From NCBI GenBank assembly GCA_958295665.1, contig OY282559.1:249980764-250044763 (forward strand): a DNA stretch of 64,000 nucleotides. The letters run 5' to 3'. Both the position numbers and the translations under genes were made by a program. The notes beneath the pieces are model-generated. The model was not told the origin of the DNA. It ran no database searches and worked only from the letters and a program-made list of their open reading frames with translations. This DNA is from Tipula vernalis. Its lineage: Eukaryota > Arthropoda > Insecta > Diptera > Tipulidae. Shown piece after piece: positions 1-10,979 of the stretch; position 1 is the first letter of the stretch, and each line of letters starts with the position of its first letter.

Positions 1-1
1 T

Positions 2-427
2 CAGGGTCTAAGATTATCGATTGGTGCTTTTAGGAGCAGCCCAGTCGAGAGCATCATCTGTGATTCTGGGTCAACCCCTCTCTCTTATCGTCGTGCCATA
101 ACTGCAATAAACTTCATAACAAAAATATCTACTTATTCAGATCATCCCCTCCAAACAAAAGCACTCCATGCACTACATGGATCATTATTTGCCGATCCTA
201 TATTTAAAACCATTTTGTTTCAAATCCAAAATTATAACCTCATATTACCAAACCTTATGGCGCTCCATCCACGTAAAATTCCTCCCTGGGAACTAAAACT
301 ACCTATCGTAATTAAAAAATTATTAAAATTTCCAAAGAATATGACCAACAATTACATTTACCATACAGAATTCAAACAGATTCGGGATCAATATAAAAAT
401 TTCCAATTTATTTATGGGTTGGAGTAG
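2..427 (+). pseudogene. RT-RNase H linker of non-LTR element
   Basis: This is an open frame of about 140 codons without a proper start, because it enters from outside the window. It contains GAFRSSPVESI near its beginning and PPWEL about 90 codons in. Both are typical of the connector between the RT thumb and RNase H in I-like elements. It ends at a TAG at 425-427. The RNase H domain resumes in frame 1 just upstream of that stop (near 420), so a frameshift with loss of the segment holding the first catalytic Asp (usual TDGS) is the simplest reading. Confidence 0.7.
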
Positions 428-1182
428 GAATCTACCATGAAATACAACAGGAAAAATATAAACTTTCAAATATCATGTCTATATATTCAGCTGAAGCTGT
501 AGGACTTCAAATTGCTTTATTCAAGGCGTGCAGATCAAATTTCACCCGGTTTGTTATAGTATCAGATTCCTATTCAAGTTTAGTATCTCTCCAAAATTCC
601 CAAATAAATAACCCTATTATCCAAGACATACAAGAAAAATTACATTCACTGTATGATAAGAACATCATATTCTTGTGGGTTCCTAGCCACTCAGGAATCT
701 TCGGTAATGAACAAGCCGACTCTTTGTCTAAATCAGCTGTAAATCTACATGAAATAATACAAGATCATGTTCCTTTTAATGATCTAAAAAAACATGTGAG
801 GAATAGTTTAATGGAAATGTGGAACGGCCGATGCAATGAATGCATTGACCATAAACTATATGAGATTAAAACAACAACAGCACCATGGGAAACATCATTA
901 AGAGAATCACGTTATGAAAGTGTTATTGTATGTAGACTCAGAATTGGGCACACTCGATGCACACGTGATTATTTGATGAAAAAATGTAATCCACCTCAAT
1001 GTGACATATGTCACTGTCCCATAACTATTCATCATATACTTATAAATTGCCCAAAGTATAATCACCAAAGAAGGAAAACAAAAATCTCTCCAAACTTTAA
1101 AGAAGCCTTGGGGGTTAATGAGAAATTCTTACGATGCACGCTGAAATCTATCAAAGCTATAGGGTTTATCAGTCACATATAA
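421..1182 (+). pseudogene. RNase H domain and C-terminal zinc-binding tail
   Basis: RNase H would remove the RNA strand during retrotransposition. Frame 1 runs from the GVGIYHE stretch (421) through SAEAVGLQ (second acidic residue, Glu), VIVSDSYSS (third, Asp) and WVPSHSGIFGNEQAD (final Asp plus the usual His). The first Asp, normally in a TDGS motif, is missing at the frameshift. Behind it, around 990-1065, lies CNPPQCDICHC...HHILINCP, the Cys/His tail that I- and R1-type ORF2 proteins carry. The ATG at 475 is internal and not a natural start. Confidence 0.85.
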
Positions 1183-1332
1183 TTACTATAAAATATTAAA
1201 ATATAAACAATAAACAAATAACTTAATTAATTATTAAATATCAGTATTATTCATACCAATAATCTTATTAATTTACTAAAACACTCTCTATTTTTACTTT
1301 CTTTTACTCTAGTAAAATAAAGTATAGTAATC

Positions 1333-1635
1333 ATGAAAATTTTGGACCTTGAGATTTTTAGAGATTTATCTGTTTTGAGGTCCCCTGAGTCCGAAAAGGT
1401 GGGTTTCGAAATGGTGTCTGTCTGTCAGTCTGTCCGTCTGTCCGTCTGTCAGTCTGTCAGTCTGTCAGTCTGTCTGTGTCCTCACCACAGCCCAGATGGT
1501 TTAACCAATCGAACTGAAACTTCAGATTTACCCTTTTTTGATAAATTGGGAGGTCCCAGTGAATTTTACTCCAAATCGGCTAACCGGAAGTGGCCACTCC
1601 CTTGGTCCAGAAAATTTATTTTGCAAATATCTTAA
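1333..1635 (+). repeat. Dispersed repeat with (GTCT/GTCC/GTCA)n core
   Basis: A block with higher GC than its surroundings contains a run of GTCT, GTCC and GTCA units at 1415-1478. Unique-looking flanks follow (CCCAGATGGTTTAACC, GGTCCCAGTGAATTTTACTC). An open frame of 100 codons crosses it, but its middle is just SVCQSV-type translation of the microsatellite, so I do not call a gene. A GTCY microsatellite core is known from DINE-1/Helentron non-autonomous elements of flies. That assignment is a guess here because no Helitron end (CTRR with hairpin) was recognised. Confidence 0.5.
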
Positions 1636-1639
1636 AAAG

Positions 1640-2380
1640 TATAAAATTTACAAAAAACTACTTAATACAAAATGTTTCTAAAAATTAAAAACAAATAAAA
1701 ATAAAAATTAAAATTAAAAAAAAAAATTAAAAAAAAAAAATTTAAAAATTTAAAAATTAAAAAAAAAATTAAAAAAAAAGTTATAAAAAAAAATAAAATT
1801 TCTCAAAATCCTCTGTTCGTAAAAGAAAGTCGTGTGTTGGCCACACCTCAATTTTTACTATTTAATTTAAGTACTTAAACTTTTATATAAATAAAAATCT
1901 CAACAAATAAATAAATATTAATATTAAACCATTAACCTTATTATATAAAACATTAACATTAAAATATACCAAATATATTATAACAAATAAATGAACAGTT
2001 AAAAAATTATAAATTGATATCAGTATAAAAAATTGACTTGTATAAAAAAAATATTAATATTAAAATTCACAAATATGTTTCAAATAAAATGTGTAGATAT
2101 AAAATTATTAACTTAATTTACCAAAGTAAACTAGTATTAGCATAAAAATTATTAACTATATTTATATTAAATATTGATAATAATTCATGTAAATATGTAA
2201 CATACGTTGTATATATTACCATAAAAAAAAAAAATAAAAAAATATTATGTAAAATTAATAGGAGCTTAAAAACCTAAATTGTGTTAAAGCTCAAATAAAT
2301 ATTAAAAAAAAAAAAAAAAAAAAATTCAAATACAAAAATTACAAAAAAAGTAAATACACTGACCGGCATTTTGAAATACA
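1640..2380. other. AT-rich low-complexity stretch, no gene
   Basis: There is A/T low-complexity sequence, notably A-runs broken by TT at 1680-1800 and A20-like runs near 2303-2324. The 93-codon minus-strand frame at 2274-2555 is mostly poly-Phe from these A-runs plus the foldback arm and is not a gene. Confidence 0.7.
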
Positions 2381-2389
2381 TCTGGGTAT

Positions 2390-3710
2390 CGATTTTGGTC
2401 GCAAAATGAGGATTGAGGATTGAGAATTTTGTATATGTACACGGCGTATAATATACATTTTGGTATTGTGTGCCGTCAAATATTTTTATTGTATTAGTGT
2501 GTTTTCTCATGATGGTTAGTATCAAAAATAAGCTAAGCGGGTGAAATCGGTTCAACTTTTTTGTTGCTCCCGCTCGCCTTGAGTTATTTTTCCCTACCTT
2601 TTAACATGAGGAATTCATGTTTTTCTATCTATTGTTGTTGTAAGCGAGACATTCATTTTACTTCGTTACCAAAAATTCAAAACAATGTACGCAATTAATT
2701 GCTCGTGGTGATCTTCAATATAAAAAACAAAAAGCAGGATAAATAAATGGTTTTTAATTTTTACATTCTTCGTCGACCACATTCATAATATTTTTAACTT
2801 TTTTTTTTTTGAATTATGTGAGAATAAACATTTGAAAAATCAAAAAAAAACAATTCAGTGTTATCTCATGCGCACGAAAGGAATGTTGTACATATTTTTA
2901 TTTCCAGTAATTTTCTGCAAAATTTAAAATTAATAAAATTGTTAATTAAATAATGATTTAAAGATAAATAAATATTAACTAAAAATGGAAAATAAGTCAG
3001 ATAAATATTGATAAACTATAATTTTATTAATAATTTAAAATGATGAAAAATCACACGACGTACATCCACCCTTTCCTGTGCTTGAATTAACACTAAGCCA
3101 AAATAACTAATTTACTTCTTATTTATTCCACATTATATTTTATATCCCTCTTCTTCGTGTCATTTTATCTGTCTTATTTGCATCATGTTAAACAAAAGAC
3201 TTAAAAAAACGCCCATTAGACTCTGTCAAATGTGCGTATTTTTTAGTTTTTTGTTTCATATAACATGGCATAAGGTTTTTTTGTTTAACATCGGATAAGA
3301 GGGATAATGTGAAAAATATAAGAAGTAAATTAGTGATATTAACTTTTAGTGTTGATCCAAGCGCAGGAAAGGGAGTATGTACGTCGTGTAATTTTTCTAA
3401 CTTTAAATTATTAATACAATTATAGTTTATAAATATTTTTCTGATTTATTTGCCTTTTTTAATTAATATTTATTTATCTTTAAATCATTATTCAAGTAAT
3501 AATTTTATTAGTTTTAAATTTTGCAAAAAATTACTGGAAATAAAAATATGTACATCCTTTCGTACGCATGAGATGACACTGAATTTTTTTTTTTATATTT
3601 CAAATGTTTATTCTCTGTTTTTCTCTATTCTTTAGACACCAATACAATTTACCAATACTTTTGCCTTCCGGTAATACTCAACTCAATCCTCAAATTGCGA
3701 CCAAAATCGC
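2390..3710. mobile_element. Large foldback / inverted-repeat element
   Basis: The region folds back on itself. The left arm (about 2835-3190) reads as the reverse complement of the right arm (about 3270-3620). Examples are GTTATCTCATGCGCACGAAA on the left against TTTCGTACGCATGAGATGAC on the right, and ACACGACGTACATCC against GTACGTCGTGT. The outer ends also match: CGATTTTGGTCGCAA at 2391 and TTGCGACCAAAATCG at 3697. The centre lies near 3200-3260. The left arm carries about 350 extra bases (2440-2810) with no partner on the right. No coding capacity is seen. It is a foldback-type DNA transposon or a pair of inverted copies of one repeat. Confidence 0.8.
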
Positions 3711-4013
3711 TGTCCTGGCCGGGCTACTCTAGGTTGGAGTGGCTGCTTATGCACACTTAGACCGGTGACGGTCCATTGTGATGGGCTACTCTAAAAAACA
3801 TTTTATTTTTTTTATGGGAATATCTTTTAAATCGCATTAGCTGAAAACATGAAACAAATACAAATTCAAAATCATTCAAAACAATCTTACGAAATATTAC
3901 CATAGCATACTTTGCCTAATTATGTGGCTGTGTTTTTTTTTACTTATCCCACAACATGATTTTTAATTAAATTTTCAAATGTGTTGAACTGCACTAGCTG
4001 AAAAGTAGGGAAT
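3711..4013. other. Spacer with repeated GGGCTACTCT
   Basis: The decamer GGGCTACTCT occurs twice, at about 3720 and 3784, bracketing a roughly 60-base GC-richer segment next to the foldback end. The rest is AT-rich. No gene is seen. Confidence 0.4.
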
Positions 4014-4345
4014 TTTTACAAAAAAATGCACATTTCAATATGCAAAATCCATGATAAAATTCTACAAATCACTGACAAGTTGCCTGGTATCTTACTACCC
4101 TATTAGGGAAACCGATGAGAACGACCTATAACCCTGTTTAGTATTACGTCAAGTTCGACACCCCTACCAACTATATGGAGTTTTTGCAAAAAAATTCACA
4201 TTTCAATATGCAAAATCCATGATAAAATTCTACAAATCGCTGATTAGTTGGCTTATGTATGCATCTTACTACCCTATTAGGGAAACCTATGAGCACGACC
4301 TACAACCCTGTTTAGTATTAAGTCAAGCTCGACACCAATACCAAA
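4014..4345. repeat. Direct tandem duplication, about 167-bp unit, two copies
   Basis: Copy 1 starts at about 4014 and copy 2 at about 4181. Both contain CATTTCAATATGCAAAATCC, ATGATAAAATTCTACAAATC, CTTACTACCCTATTAGGGAA and ACCCTGTTTAGTATTA in the same order. Copy 2 has a few substitutions and a short extra stretch (TTATGTATGC). No coding potential is seen. Confidence 0.85.
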
Positions 4346-4894
4346 TATGGGATTAGCACACTTAAAATCCTATTTCGAAATCTTAGGTTATAATTTTGTA
4401 AATAATTTTTATCCAAATATTTACATAAATCACATATTTATTTCTTAATTAAACGTTTAATAATTTACCTTTATATAATATTATTAAAAATATTTTAAAT
4501 TCAATTCCTTATGCAATCGCCTAAATGTATGCATTTTACTAATACAATCATGTTTTTTAGTTGGTGTTGTTGTTTGTTTTTTGTCTTTTGAAGTAAAAAA
4601 ATGTTATTTTCCCATAATTTGTTATATTCTTTAAAAAAATAACCTGGCTAAGTGCGGAAATTAACCAATAAAGTGACTCATAAACTTTCATGATGAAAAA
4701 TGTGAAAAGGAATCACCAACATAACTTGCAAAGTTTTACAGTTAGACCCCACTCTAAAGGATTTTTTGTGATAATTTTACATAAATATTTCGAATTTTTC
4801 GGCCGGTCGAGATCGACATCGAGTGCAACTCTTGTGCTATTCCATATGGTGTGAAGTGATCAAATTAAGAAGTATGATAAATAAAGTTTCTTAA
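4346..4894. other. AT-rich intergenic or intronic DNA
   Basis: There is no convincing frame or repeat structure apart from a short GC-richer patch with GGCCGGTCGAGATCGACATC near 4800. Confidence 0.5.
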
Positions 4895-5122
4895 TTATAA
4901 AAAAGTAAATTTTAGGAATCGAAGCTTGGGCTTAGGCCACCGCAGCAAATGTTCATTTAATTTGGCTGCCACAGGCAGCTGAGGTGTTCGGCCGCCATAA
5001 TGGTCAGGGGGCAATATCGCTTCATAATTTCTACACATAAGAGTATATGTATAATTAGTAAGAAAAGTAAAAAAAAATTTGTTTTCATTCTGATAAAAAA
5101 CCGATCTATATACCATACACAT
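4895..5122 (-). other. GC-richer island with a 75-codon frame, unidentified
   Basis: On the minus strand, about 45 codons between 5030 and 4895 have normal codon composition (EAILPPDHYGGRTPQLPV and onward), unlike the AT-rich surroundings. A possible splice acceptor (TTATGTGTAG) lies just upstream on that strand. I do not recognise the peptide. It could be an exon of a gene, an exapted fragment or part of a repeat, and there is no clear donor site at the other end. Confidence 0.25.
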
Positions 5123-6155
5123 TATACAACATTGTAATTATATACACCAGAATATCATTTGTCACATACAATTTTAATCACACAAATTACCATATTTTAC
5201 ACAAACACACATGAACATGAACATCAAGAGTTTTGTATTTATTTAATAGACGTAAATTTCCACAAGACGACAACATCGATGATGTATATTATATACCAGA
5301 AGATGAAGCATTTTCTTATTTATTTACTCTATTAACTCATGTTTATGTATGGAGTCATTGTTGAATAACAAGTAGCTTACACAAAAACACCTTTTCAGAA
5401 GCATCACAATTTAATGGCTGAATAAATCTTTGAGTAATCTTAAATAATACAAAAGAAAATATAAAATTGTATTTTCATTTCTTTAATTGTTATTTATTAT
5501 TTTATTTTCTATTGAAGCAATATAATACACAACAACAATAACAAAAATCATTAAATATTATATAGCGCGCGCGATTTCAAGTGCTCGAGAAAAATCAAGA
5601 ATTTAAATTTTTTATACACATAACAAAATATTTCCCTCGCACATCTAGTTTTGCATAAACTGGAAAATTGACAGCTTGGAAAATTACAAAAAATATATAC
5701 TTTCTTTTGTTTTTCTTTTATTTTTTTGTATATATTGCTTTTTACAAGAGAAGCGTTTAAATACACCATTTTTCGTTTTTATTATCCTTAAAAATAACAA
5801 TTAAAGGAATAAATCTTATTTATATTGTCTTAAGTTGTTACAATTTAACAACGATAATCTTATTTAAAATTTAACTAAACAAAGAAAAATGTGGAAATCC
5901 GAGATGAACAAAAAAAAACACAAACAATTTATTGAATTTCTTTTGTTTTTGGTGATTTTTTTTTTTTGCGGTTTTATTCTTGATGGGTTGGTAAAATGGT
6001 GGCGCTAGTTTATTGATTCCGATTTTTTTTAAAGCGTTTTGTACTATTAATGAACTAAGAACTTTAATCAAGTAAATTGTAATGAATAGGTTTATTGGGT
6101 GAATCACCTAAAAAATCGGAGAACGGAAGAAATCAGACTTTTAATATTCGGTCAT
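5123..6155. other. AT-rich DNA, nothing recognised
   Basis: Simple A/T-rich sequence. Minus-strand frames at 5551-5769 and 5871-6107 are lysine/phenylalanine-rich products of A/T runs without recognisable domains. Confidence 0.5.
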
Positions 6156-6156
6156 T

Positions 6157-6400
6157 TTGCTATTTGTCTGCTGTAATACCATTATAACTTTTGGGGATTC
6201 TGAGCGAAAAACTGAACCAAGTGATTTTTACAAGTCACCTCACCTCCCCGTGGTGGATGCATCAAAACTTCTCAGCCAAGCTCTCACAAATTTTGCCGAG
6301 TCATTAAAGATGTGTGTGGCCCGGCATTGTCGCATTAGTTGAGGACAGTAGATAGTGACAGACAGTAGATTCCCTTCCAATCACACCAAACAAAATGCGT
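6157..6400 (+). other. GC-richer island with a 61-codon frame, unidentified
   Basis: The segment around 6230-6400 has balanced base composition and contains CACCTCCCCGTGGTGGATGC and CCGGCATTGTCGCATTAG. An open frame of 61 codons covers part of it (HLPVVDASKLLSQALTNFAE). No known domain is visible. Its look, with an abrupt composition change, suggests a fragment of a mobile element or retroposed sequence. Confidence 0.3.
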
Positions 6401-6599
6401 TACCTTATGTTGCGCTATTCCAGGCTTTGCCGCTGTTTGTGCACGGACCATGATCTTTTTCACACATTATTCTAATATATTATTAGATATATTATTTAGT
6501 AATTCACGGATATAAATTACTTTAATTAATTTCTCACGTCAGTCCACGAGTAAATACTTTTAAACATACCCAATAAACAATACATAAAAGTAAAATGAA

Positions 6600-6830
6600 A
6601 TGTAATTCCCCGAAAAAAATATTTAGGTCGCTATAACCGAGTTTTTTTTGTAAAATTGTAAAAAAATTTACGTTTTATTCGGAATTTTCATTAGAGCTGA
6701 GTCGTTATAAACGAAATTTTTTATATTAAAATAATCCTGCAATGCTAGGGACTATAATTTTACCTTGTTTTATCCGGAATGTCGTTATATCCGTGGTCGC
6801 TATAAATGAAATCTACTGCATAAGAAAAAA
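6600..6830. repeat. Dispersed repeat with GTCGTTATA/GTCGCTATA motifs
   Basis: Short related motifs recur: GGTCGCTATAACCGAG (6627), GTCGTTATAAACGAA (6701), GTCGTTATATCCGTGGTCGC (6781). The pattern is a degenerate short-period repeat. No function is assigned. Confidence 0.4.
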
Positions 6831-6999
6831 TAATTTAAACAATTTAAAATATCCGTTACAAAAAATTTCAGTTTTAAATTTCAGAATCCCTTATATCAAC
6901 AACATCATAACTCCCATATATTTTTATTTATGGTTCCTAGACTTTAATAAAAATATCAAGCCGAAAATGGTAGCCGACAGAATCAAGGTTTTGGGATTA

Positions 7000-9440
7000 G
7001 TTTAAAATTAATATACACAGCAAGGGGGTAAATTTATTTTATTTTAAAAAATAGATTTTCGTAAAACGATCTCCAGCAAAAATATTTTGGTGTGAGGGCA
7101 ACTTTTATCTATCAATCGAACAATTTAAAAGCAAAAAAAAAAATCAATTATTCTCCATCAGAGTGCTGTTTTGGTTCAATTGAAACCGACATACATGTGT
7201 TATTCAATCCATCAAACAAGAGATATTTGATTATTTGATAAGGAACTTTTCTGTAAATAATTCCATTTCAAAATGCCGAATATATAATATAAATTTTGTT
7301 CTCACAAATACCTATATAAGCATTTAATTAACTTTTTATTATCTTTTTTTCATTTCAGGTAAGAAAACCATTTGTAGATTTCACTAAGTGCACACAATGC
7401 TGTAGACTGAGCTTCAAATAAATTTGTTCATATTATTTATTATACATCAAAGTCAAACCAGGTTAGAATACAGTGTTAAATTTCTGTTAAACTATAATCT
7501 TGATAATTTTGTCTCAAAATCTAAAACATTCATTTTGCTTAAGTGCTTTATAAATTGTCCGTAACGAAAACTAATCAAGTTAAACTTAATTTAATATTTC
7601 CGTTTCTCGAAACATTCGTGGAATAAAACCTGGAAATAATTTATTCAACAAATAAAATCTTTTTTAAATTAATAATTGAACAATTTTCCAATAAAAATAA
7701 CGAAACTAAATAGAAAAGAAAAATTATACGATGGAAAAGGAGACAAAAACAGAAGGTTATGTGAAAGTCAGAAATTATTTTAATTAAAATAACCACAATA
7801 GTTTACAAAGTTCTCAATAACTTACAAATTGTAACAAACTAAATTAAATTATGTCGAAGAATATTTTTTACTTAGTTGATGTGATACATTTTCCGGCATG
7901 AAAAATGATCTGAATACATGAAAATTTTCCTACCGATTTTAATACGTGAACCCCATATTGGTTTTTGTTAGTTGTTATTGCAATTTATAGGCAAGCGTAC
8001 AGATATTAAGTTACTGGAAAATCTGTTTAGTTTAAAACTGTATCCACTATATAATCTACATCTGCTGAACCTAATAAATAAATAAACAAATAATCATTCT
8101 AGCGAACAAATAAACCCTTTTCTCGAGAAGCAAACAATTTTTTTTAGTTCTTAATCCTTTTATCCAACAACAACATGAAGTGATTTTTTCCATTTAAAAT
8201 TGAAAATAAAATCGAAATTCTTCCGAGTGTGATAAGGAAATTTTTTTTTTTTGTACCCTACTGTAATATAATATACCAAAAATACTATACGCCGATTTGT
8301 TTGTATTGAGACGTTGTCAACTATTTGGGACATGTTCAAAATACTAAAAAATAAAAAATGAAAAAATCGCGTGTTAAGAAATAAAAAATTGAACTACAAA
8401 ATACTTATTTTTGTATAAACACAACACAAACATATTCGTTTACAAAAAGGTGATACAAATCATTCTTAAATTTTTGAACAAAAAATAAAATTCTACAACA
8501 CAATATAATAATGACATTTATTATCTTGATACAATAAACCAGTAGCACACAGCGTAACGAAAATAACGACAAGTGAATTGGGATGATAATAAAAATAATG
8601 ATTGCAATTTCAATGAACACGAAAATGTTCAATTCAATCGTGCGAAATTTATTTTGGAATTTAAATTGGATTAGATCAGGTTGATGGATGATTATGATAA
8701 TATTTATAAAGGGTATGTTGTTATATTGTGCCTTTAGTGCCACTATAATTCCTTTGGAGTTTTTTTTTTTTTCGAAATTATTGCGTCTACTGAACTTGTC
8801 ATTTCTAAACATTTTTTCTGTCTGAAGATCAATTTCGATCAATTACGATGATTTATTGTTTACAACGCGCGATGATCGTCGCAATTCATTTCGTTCGTCT
8901 GTCTCATATAGGCTTTCCGTTTCGTTTTCGTCTATATAACTAGCTCGAAAGAAACACAAACAAATTTGTTTTGATTTTGTTGATTGTAAAAATGGTTTGA
9001 TGGGCACAAATTATGATTTGGAGGGTTGAAATCGCTGGCTATTTGTTAGGTGCAAAAAAACGTCAATTATTCTTATTGCTTTTCATTCATTTATTACCTT
9101 GTACGTATATTTAATACATGTAATGAAAACGCGAAAATTTTAACAAAAATCATTGAATCATGAAAAAGTTAAAAACAACGGTTTTTCATATTTTAGCCAA
9201 CTTTTTAGTACAATATTTGAATTTACCCTGTACACTGTTAAAAAGTAGGTAAAAGAACAATTAACCCGACTATTGGTCCGTAGCCCTAGAAAGAGATGTC
9301 GTGTATTTACTATATATGTGAAAGTTATCATTAAAAATCACAGTTGAAGCCAGGTAACTTTCCTGCGCGCGTTTGTTTCCAAGAAAAATAAAACTTTTGA
9401 TAGTTCACTGTTTTTAAATTCATTCAATTTTTTCTGCTTT
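7000..9440. other. Long AT-rich stretch without recognisable gene
   Basis: The region contains poly(A/T) runs, no domain-bearing frames and no clear TIR pair. A 145-codon minus-strand frame at 8405-8842 is almost entirely Ile/Phe/Asn/Lys from AT-rich sequence. At 8865-8950 there is a CG-containing patch (GCGCGATGATCGTCGC) followed by a TATA-like TCTATATAAC, which could be promoter-like but has no gene attached. Confidence 0.5.
7335..7366 (+). other. Candidate recursive splice site (ratchet point)
   Basis: A pyrimidine-rich tract ending TTTTTTTCATTTCAG is joined directly to GTAAGA, so a 3' splice site and a 5' splice site abut at 7358/7359 with no exon between them. This is the known layout of zero-length exons used for recursive splicing in long insect introns. 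It would mean the window is inside a long plus-strand intron. It is a motif match only; chance occurrence in AT-rich DNA is possible. Confidence 0.35.
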
Positions 9441-9471
9441 TAGCATCGCTCACTTGAGTGACTCAGTTACT

Positions 9472-10144
9472 TTAGCGCATTCGCACAGCCTTCGGGGTTT
9501 TAGTTATATCATATTTCAAAGTTATTGCTTCCCTCAAATCGTTGGTTACGATCATCAGTTCTTCAAAATACATGTTAGCATTAAGTAAAGTTACGGCAGC
9601 TAGGTATGTATTTTGGTTTAGTCTGGCTAGTTCCTTCATAACCCTTGTTGCTAAGAACGGGGAAGAAGCGGAACCATAAGTGACCAGGTTCTGTATGCGC
9701 ATTAGTTTTCCTGATCTTCATCATTCAATAAAATTTGCCTGTACATCTTGACAATATCTGAACTCGTGAAAAAGGCATGTTCCCGAAACCGGAAAATTAT
9801 TTCGAATTGATTGACAATAGTTGGTCCAACTAGGAGTTCATCATTGAGCAAAGCGGTCGATCCGGTTTTGGCTGGTGCATCGAATACTAATATTAACATT
9901 GTGCTGATGCGATCTTCTTTTAAAATACCGTGATGTAGTAAAAATACAGAAGCATCTTGGGTCACCTTTCAGTGCTAATTTTCACCAAATCTCCGAGTTC
10001 AATATATTCCTGCATGAACGATTTATATATCTTTTGATATTCTTCGCTTTTGACAAATTTTCTCTCCCTGGCATGCGACCCACTAATTGTTAAATTGAGC
10101 GATGTTCCTCGGGTCGGCTTGGGTTCCTGAAACGGCCACCTCAC
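9472..10144 (-). pseudogene. BEL/Pao reverse transcriptase fragments
   Basis: Three successive minus-strand frames make up the RT. The first (10144-9962) matches the N-terminal region before RT. The second (9965-9702) has LPHHG-like LLHHGILKEDR, the family signature VFDAPAKTGSTALLNDELL, GPTI and the first catalytic Asp in SSDIVKMYRQI. The third (9702-9472) has TYGSASSPFLATR and then NMYFEELM where the family has YVDDL. The catalytic Asp pair is thus replaced by Glu-Glu, so the enzyme is dead even apart from the frame breaks. Downstream RT, RNase H and integrase are absent. Confidence 0.88.
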
Positions 10145-10385
10145 AACAAACTTCCGTTGACGGTATTAGCAACAAAATAGACTTCACTTTCCTCTTCGTT
10201 ATTTGTCTATTTGGATGGCTTTGGAATCTCCTCCAATTCCCCAAACGGCTCTCAACTTTTTGTCAATATTGAAATCAGCTGAATATTTTGATATTGTAGA
10301 CGATGAAGAGCGGTAGTTCGAATATCTCTTGGCGTCTAAACAAACCCATCCAAATAAGGTCTATTGCACGATAATTTGACCTTTA

Positions 10386-10840
10386 TTATTTGGAATTTTG
10401 CCATAGCCTAAAATTTGCAAAATTACATCTGATCCCCAATAAAATGTCTATTGTGTTTGATTTATTTGTTTCGGGATCTACTAATTCAATGCCAGTCAAT
10501 AGACTTAAGTCGTTTTGGTGTGGTGTTGGTGGTGAAAGTACAGCAGTTACTTCGACGTGAAATTCTGAGTTGTAGTTGTTTAGGCTGGTCATCTGGATTG
10601 ATGTTCTCCGCTTTGTGGAGTCTGTCCGATTTTCTCCGATACCAGACACTGAATTACGTCCATTCAGGCTTCCGAGATAAGCAAGAGTTGAGATCCCGTA
10701 TCCAACAGCACCTTGTATGTAACCCTATTTGCACACCAATTCTTTTACTTTTACCAATGATGTGGGTGGCATTGATTATACTAATAAATTTGTATTCAGA
10801 TTTCCCTGATAAAACGTCCGATGCCTGGTGCGGTTAACTT
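10386..10840 (-). pseudogene. BEL/Pao protease region
   Basis: The minus-strand frame at 10649-10386 contains IDILLGIRCNF near its end, the counterpart of the VDLLIGAD motif that closes the retropepsin-like domain of BEL/Pao elements, just before RT. The catalytic DTGS/DSGS region lies upstream in a different, broken frame and is not clearly preserved. The plus-strand frame at 10451-10837 is a shadow. Confidence 0.6.
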
Positions 10841-10979
10841 AGACTCTGTTGGGTTTAACAATGTATGATGCTTCTTTGTACATATTTGACACCTTCTTTT
10901 TGATTTATATTAGTATACTGAGCGAGTGTCCAAAAGGCAATTAAAGCAACGCTTTGATTCATTACTATCGCTAGTCAAT

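Larger units (their letters stand above)
1..1182 (+). mobile_element. 3' part of an I/R1-type non-LTR retrotransposon
   Basis: The window opens inside an element of the non-LTR group that carries RNase H after reverse transcriptase. Frame 2 is open from base 2 to 427 and begins with a motif typical of the RT-RNase H linker (GLRLSIGAFRSSP). Frame 1 then carries RNase H and a C-terminal cysteine/histidine cluster. The 3' flank after 1182 is AT-rich with no clear poly(A). The RT itself must lie upstream of the window. The copy is dead because a frameshift separates the linker from RNase H. I, R1 and Loa clades cannot be told apart without alignment. Confidence 0.85.

Noticed and set aside
2274..2555. 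93-codon minus-strand frame
   Set aside because: Ends in poly-Phe from an A-run and lies across the foldback arm.
3720..3795. Small structured RNA between two GGGCTACTCT repeats
   Set aside because: No convincing fold or box motifs; more likely the edge of a repeat.
8405..8842. 145-codon minus-strand frame
   Set aside because: Ile/Phe/Lys/Asn-rich low-complexity product of AT-rich DNA; no domain, no signal of selection visible.
8925..8945. TATA-box promoter
   Set aside because: TCTATATAAC alone in AT-rich DNA with no downstream gene is not enough to call a promoter.
10451..10837. 128-codon plus-strand frame
   Set aside because: Antisense shadow of the BEL protease region, which has family motifs on the minus strand.
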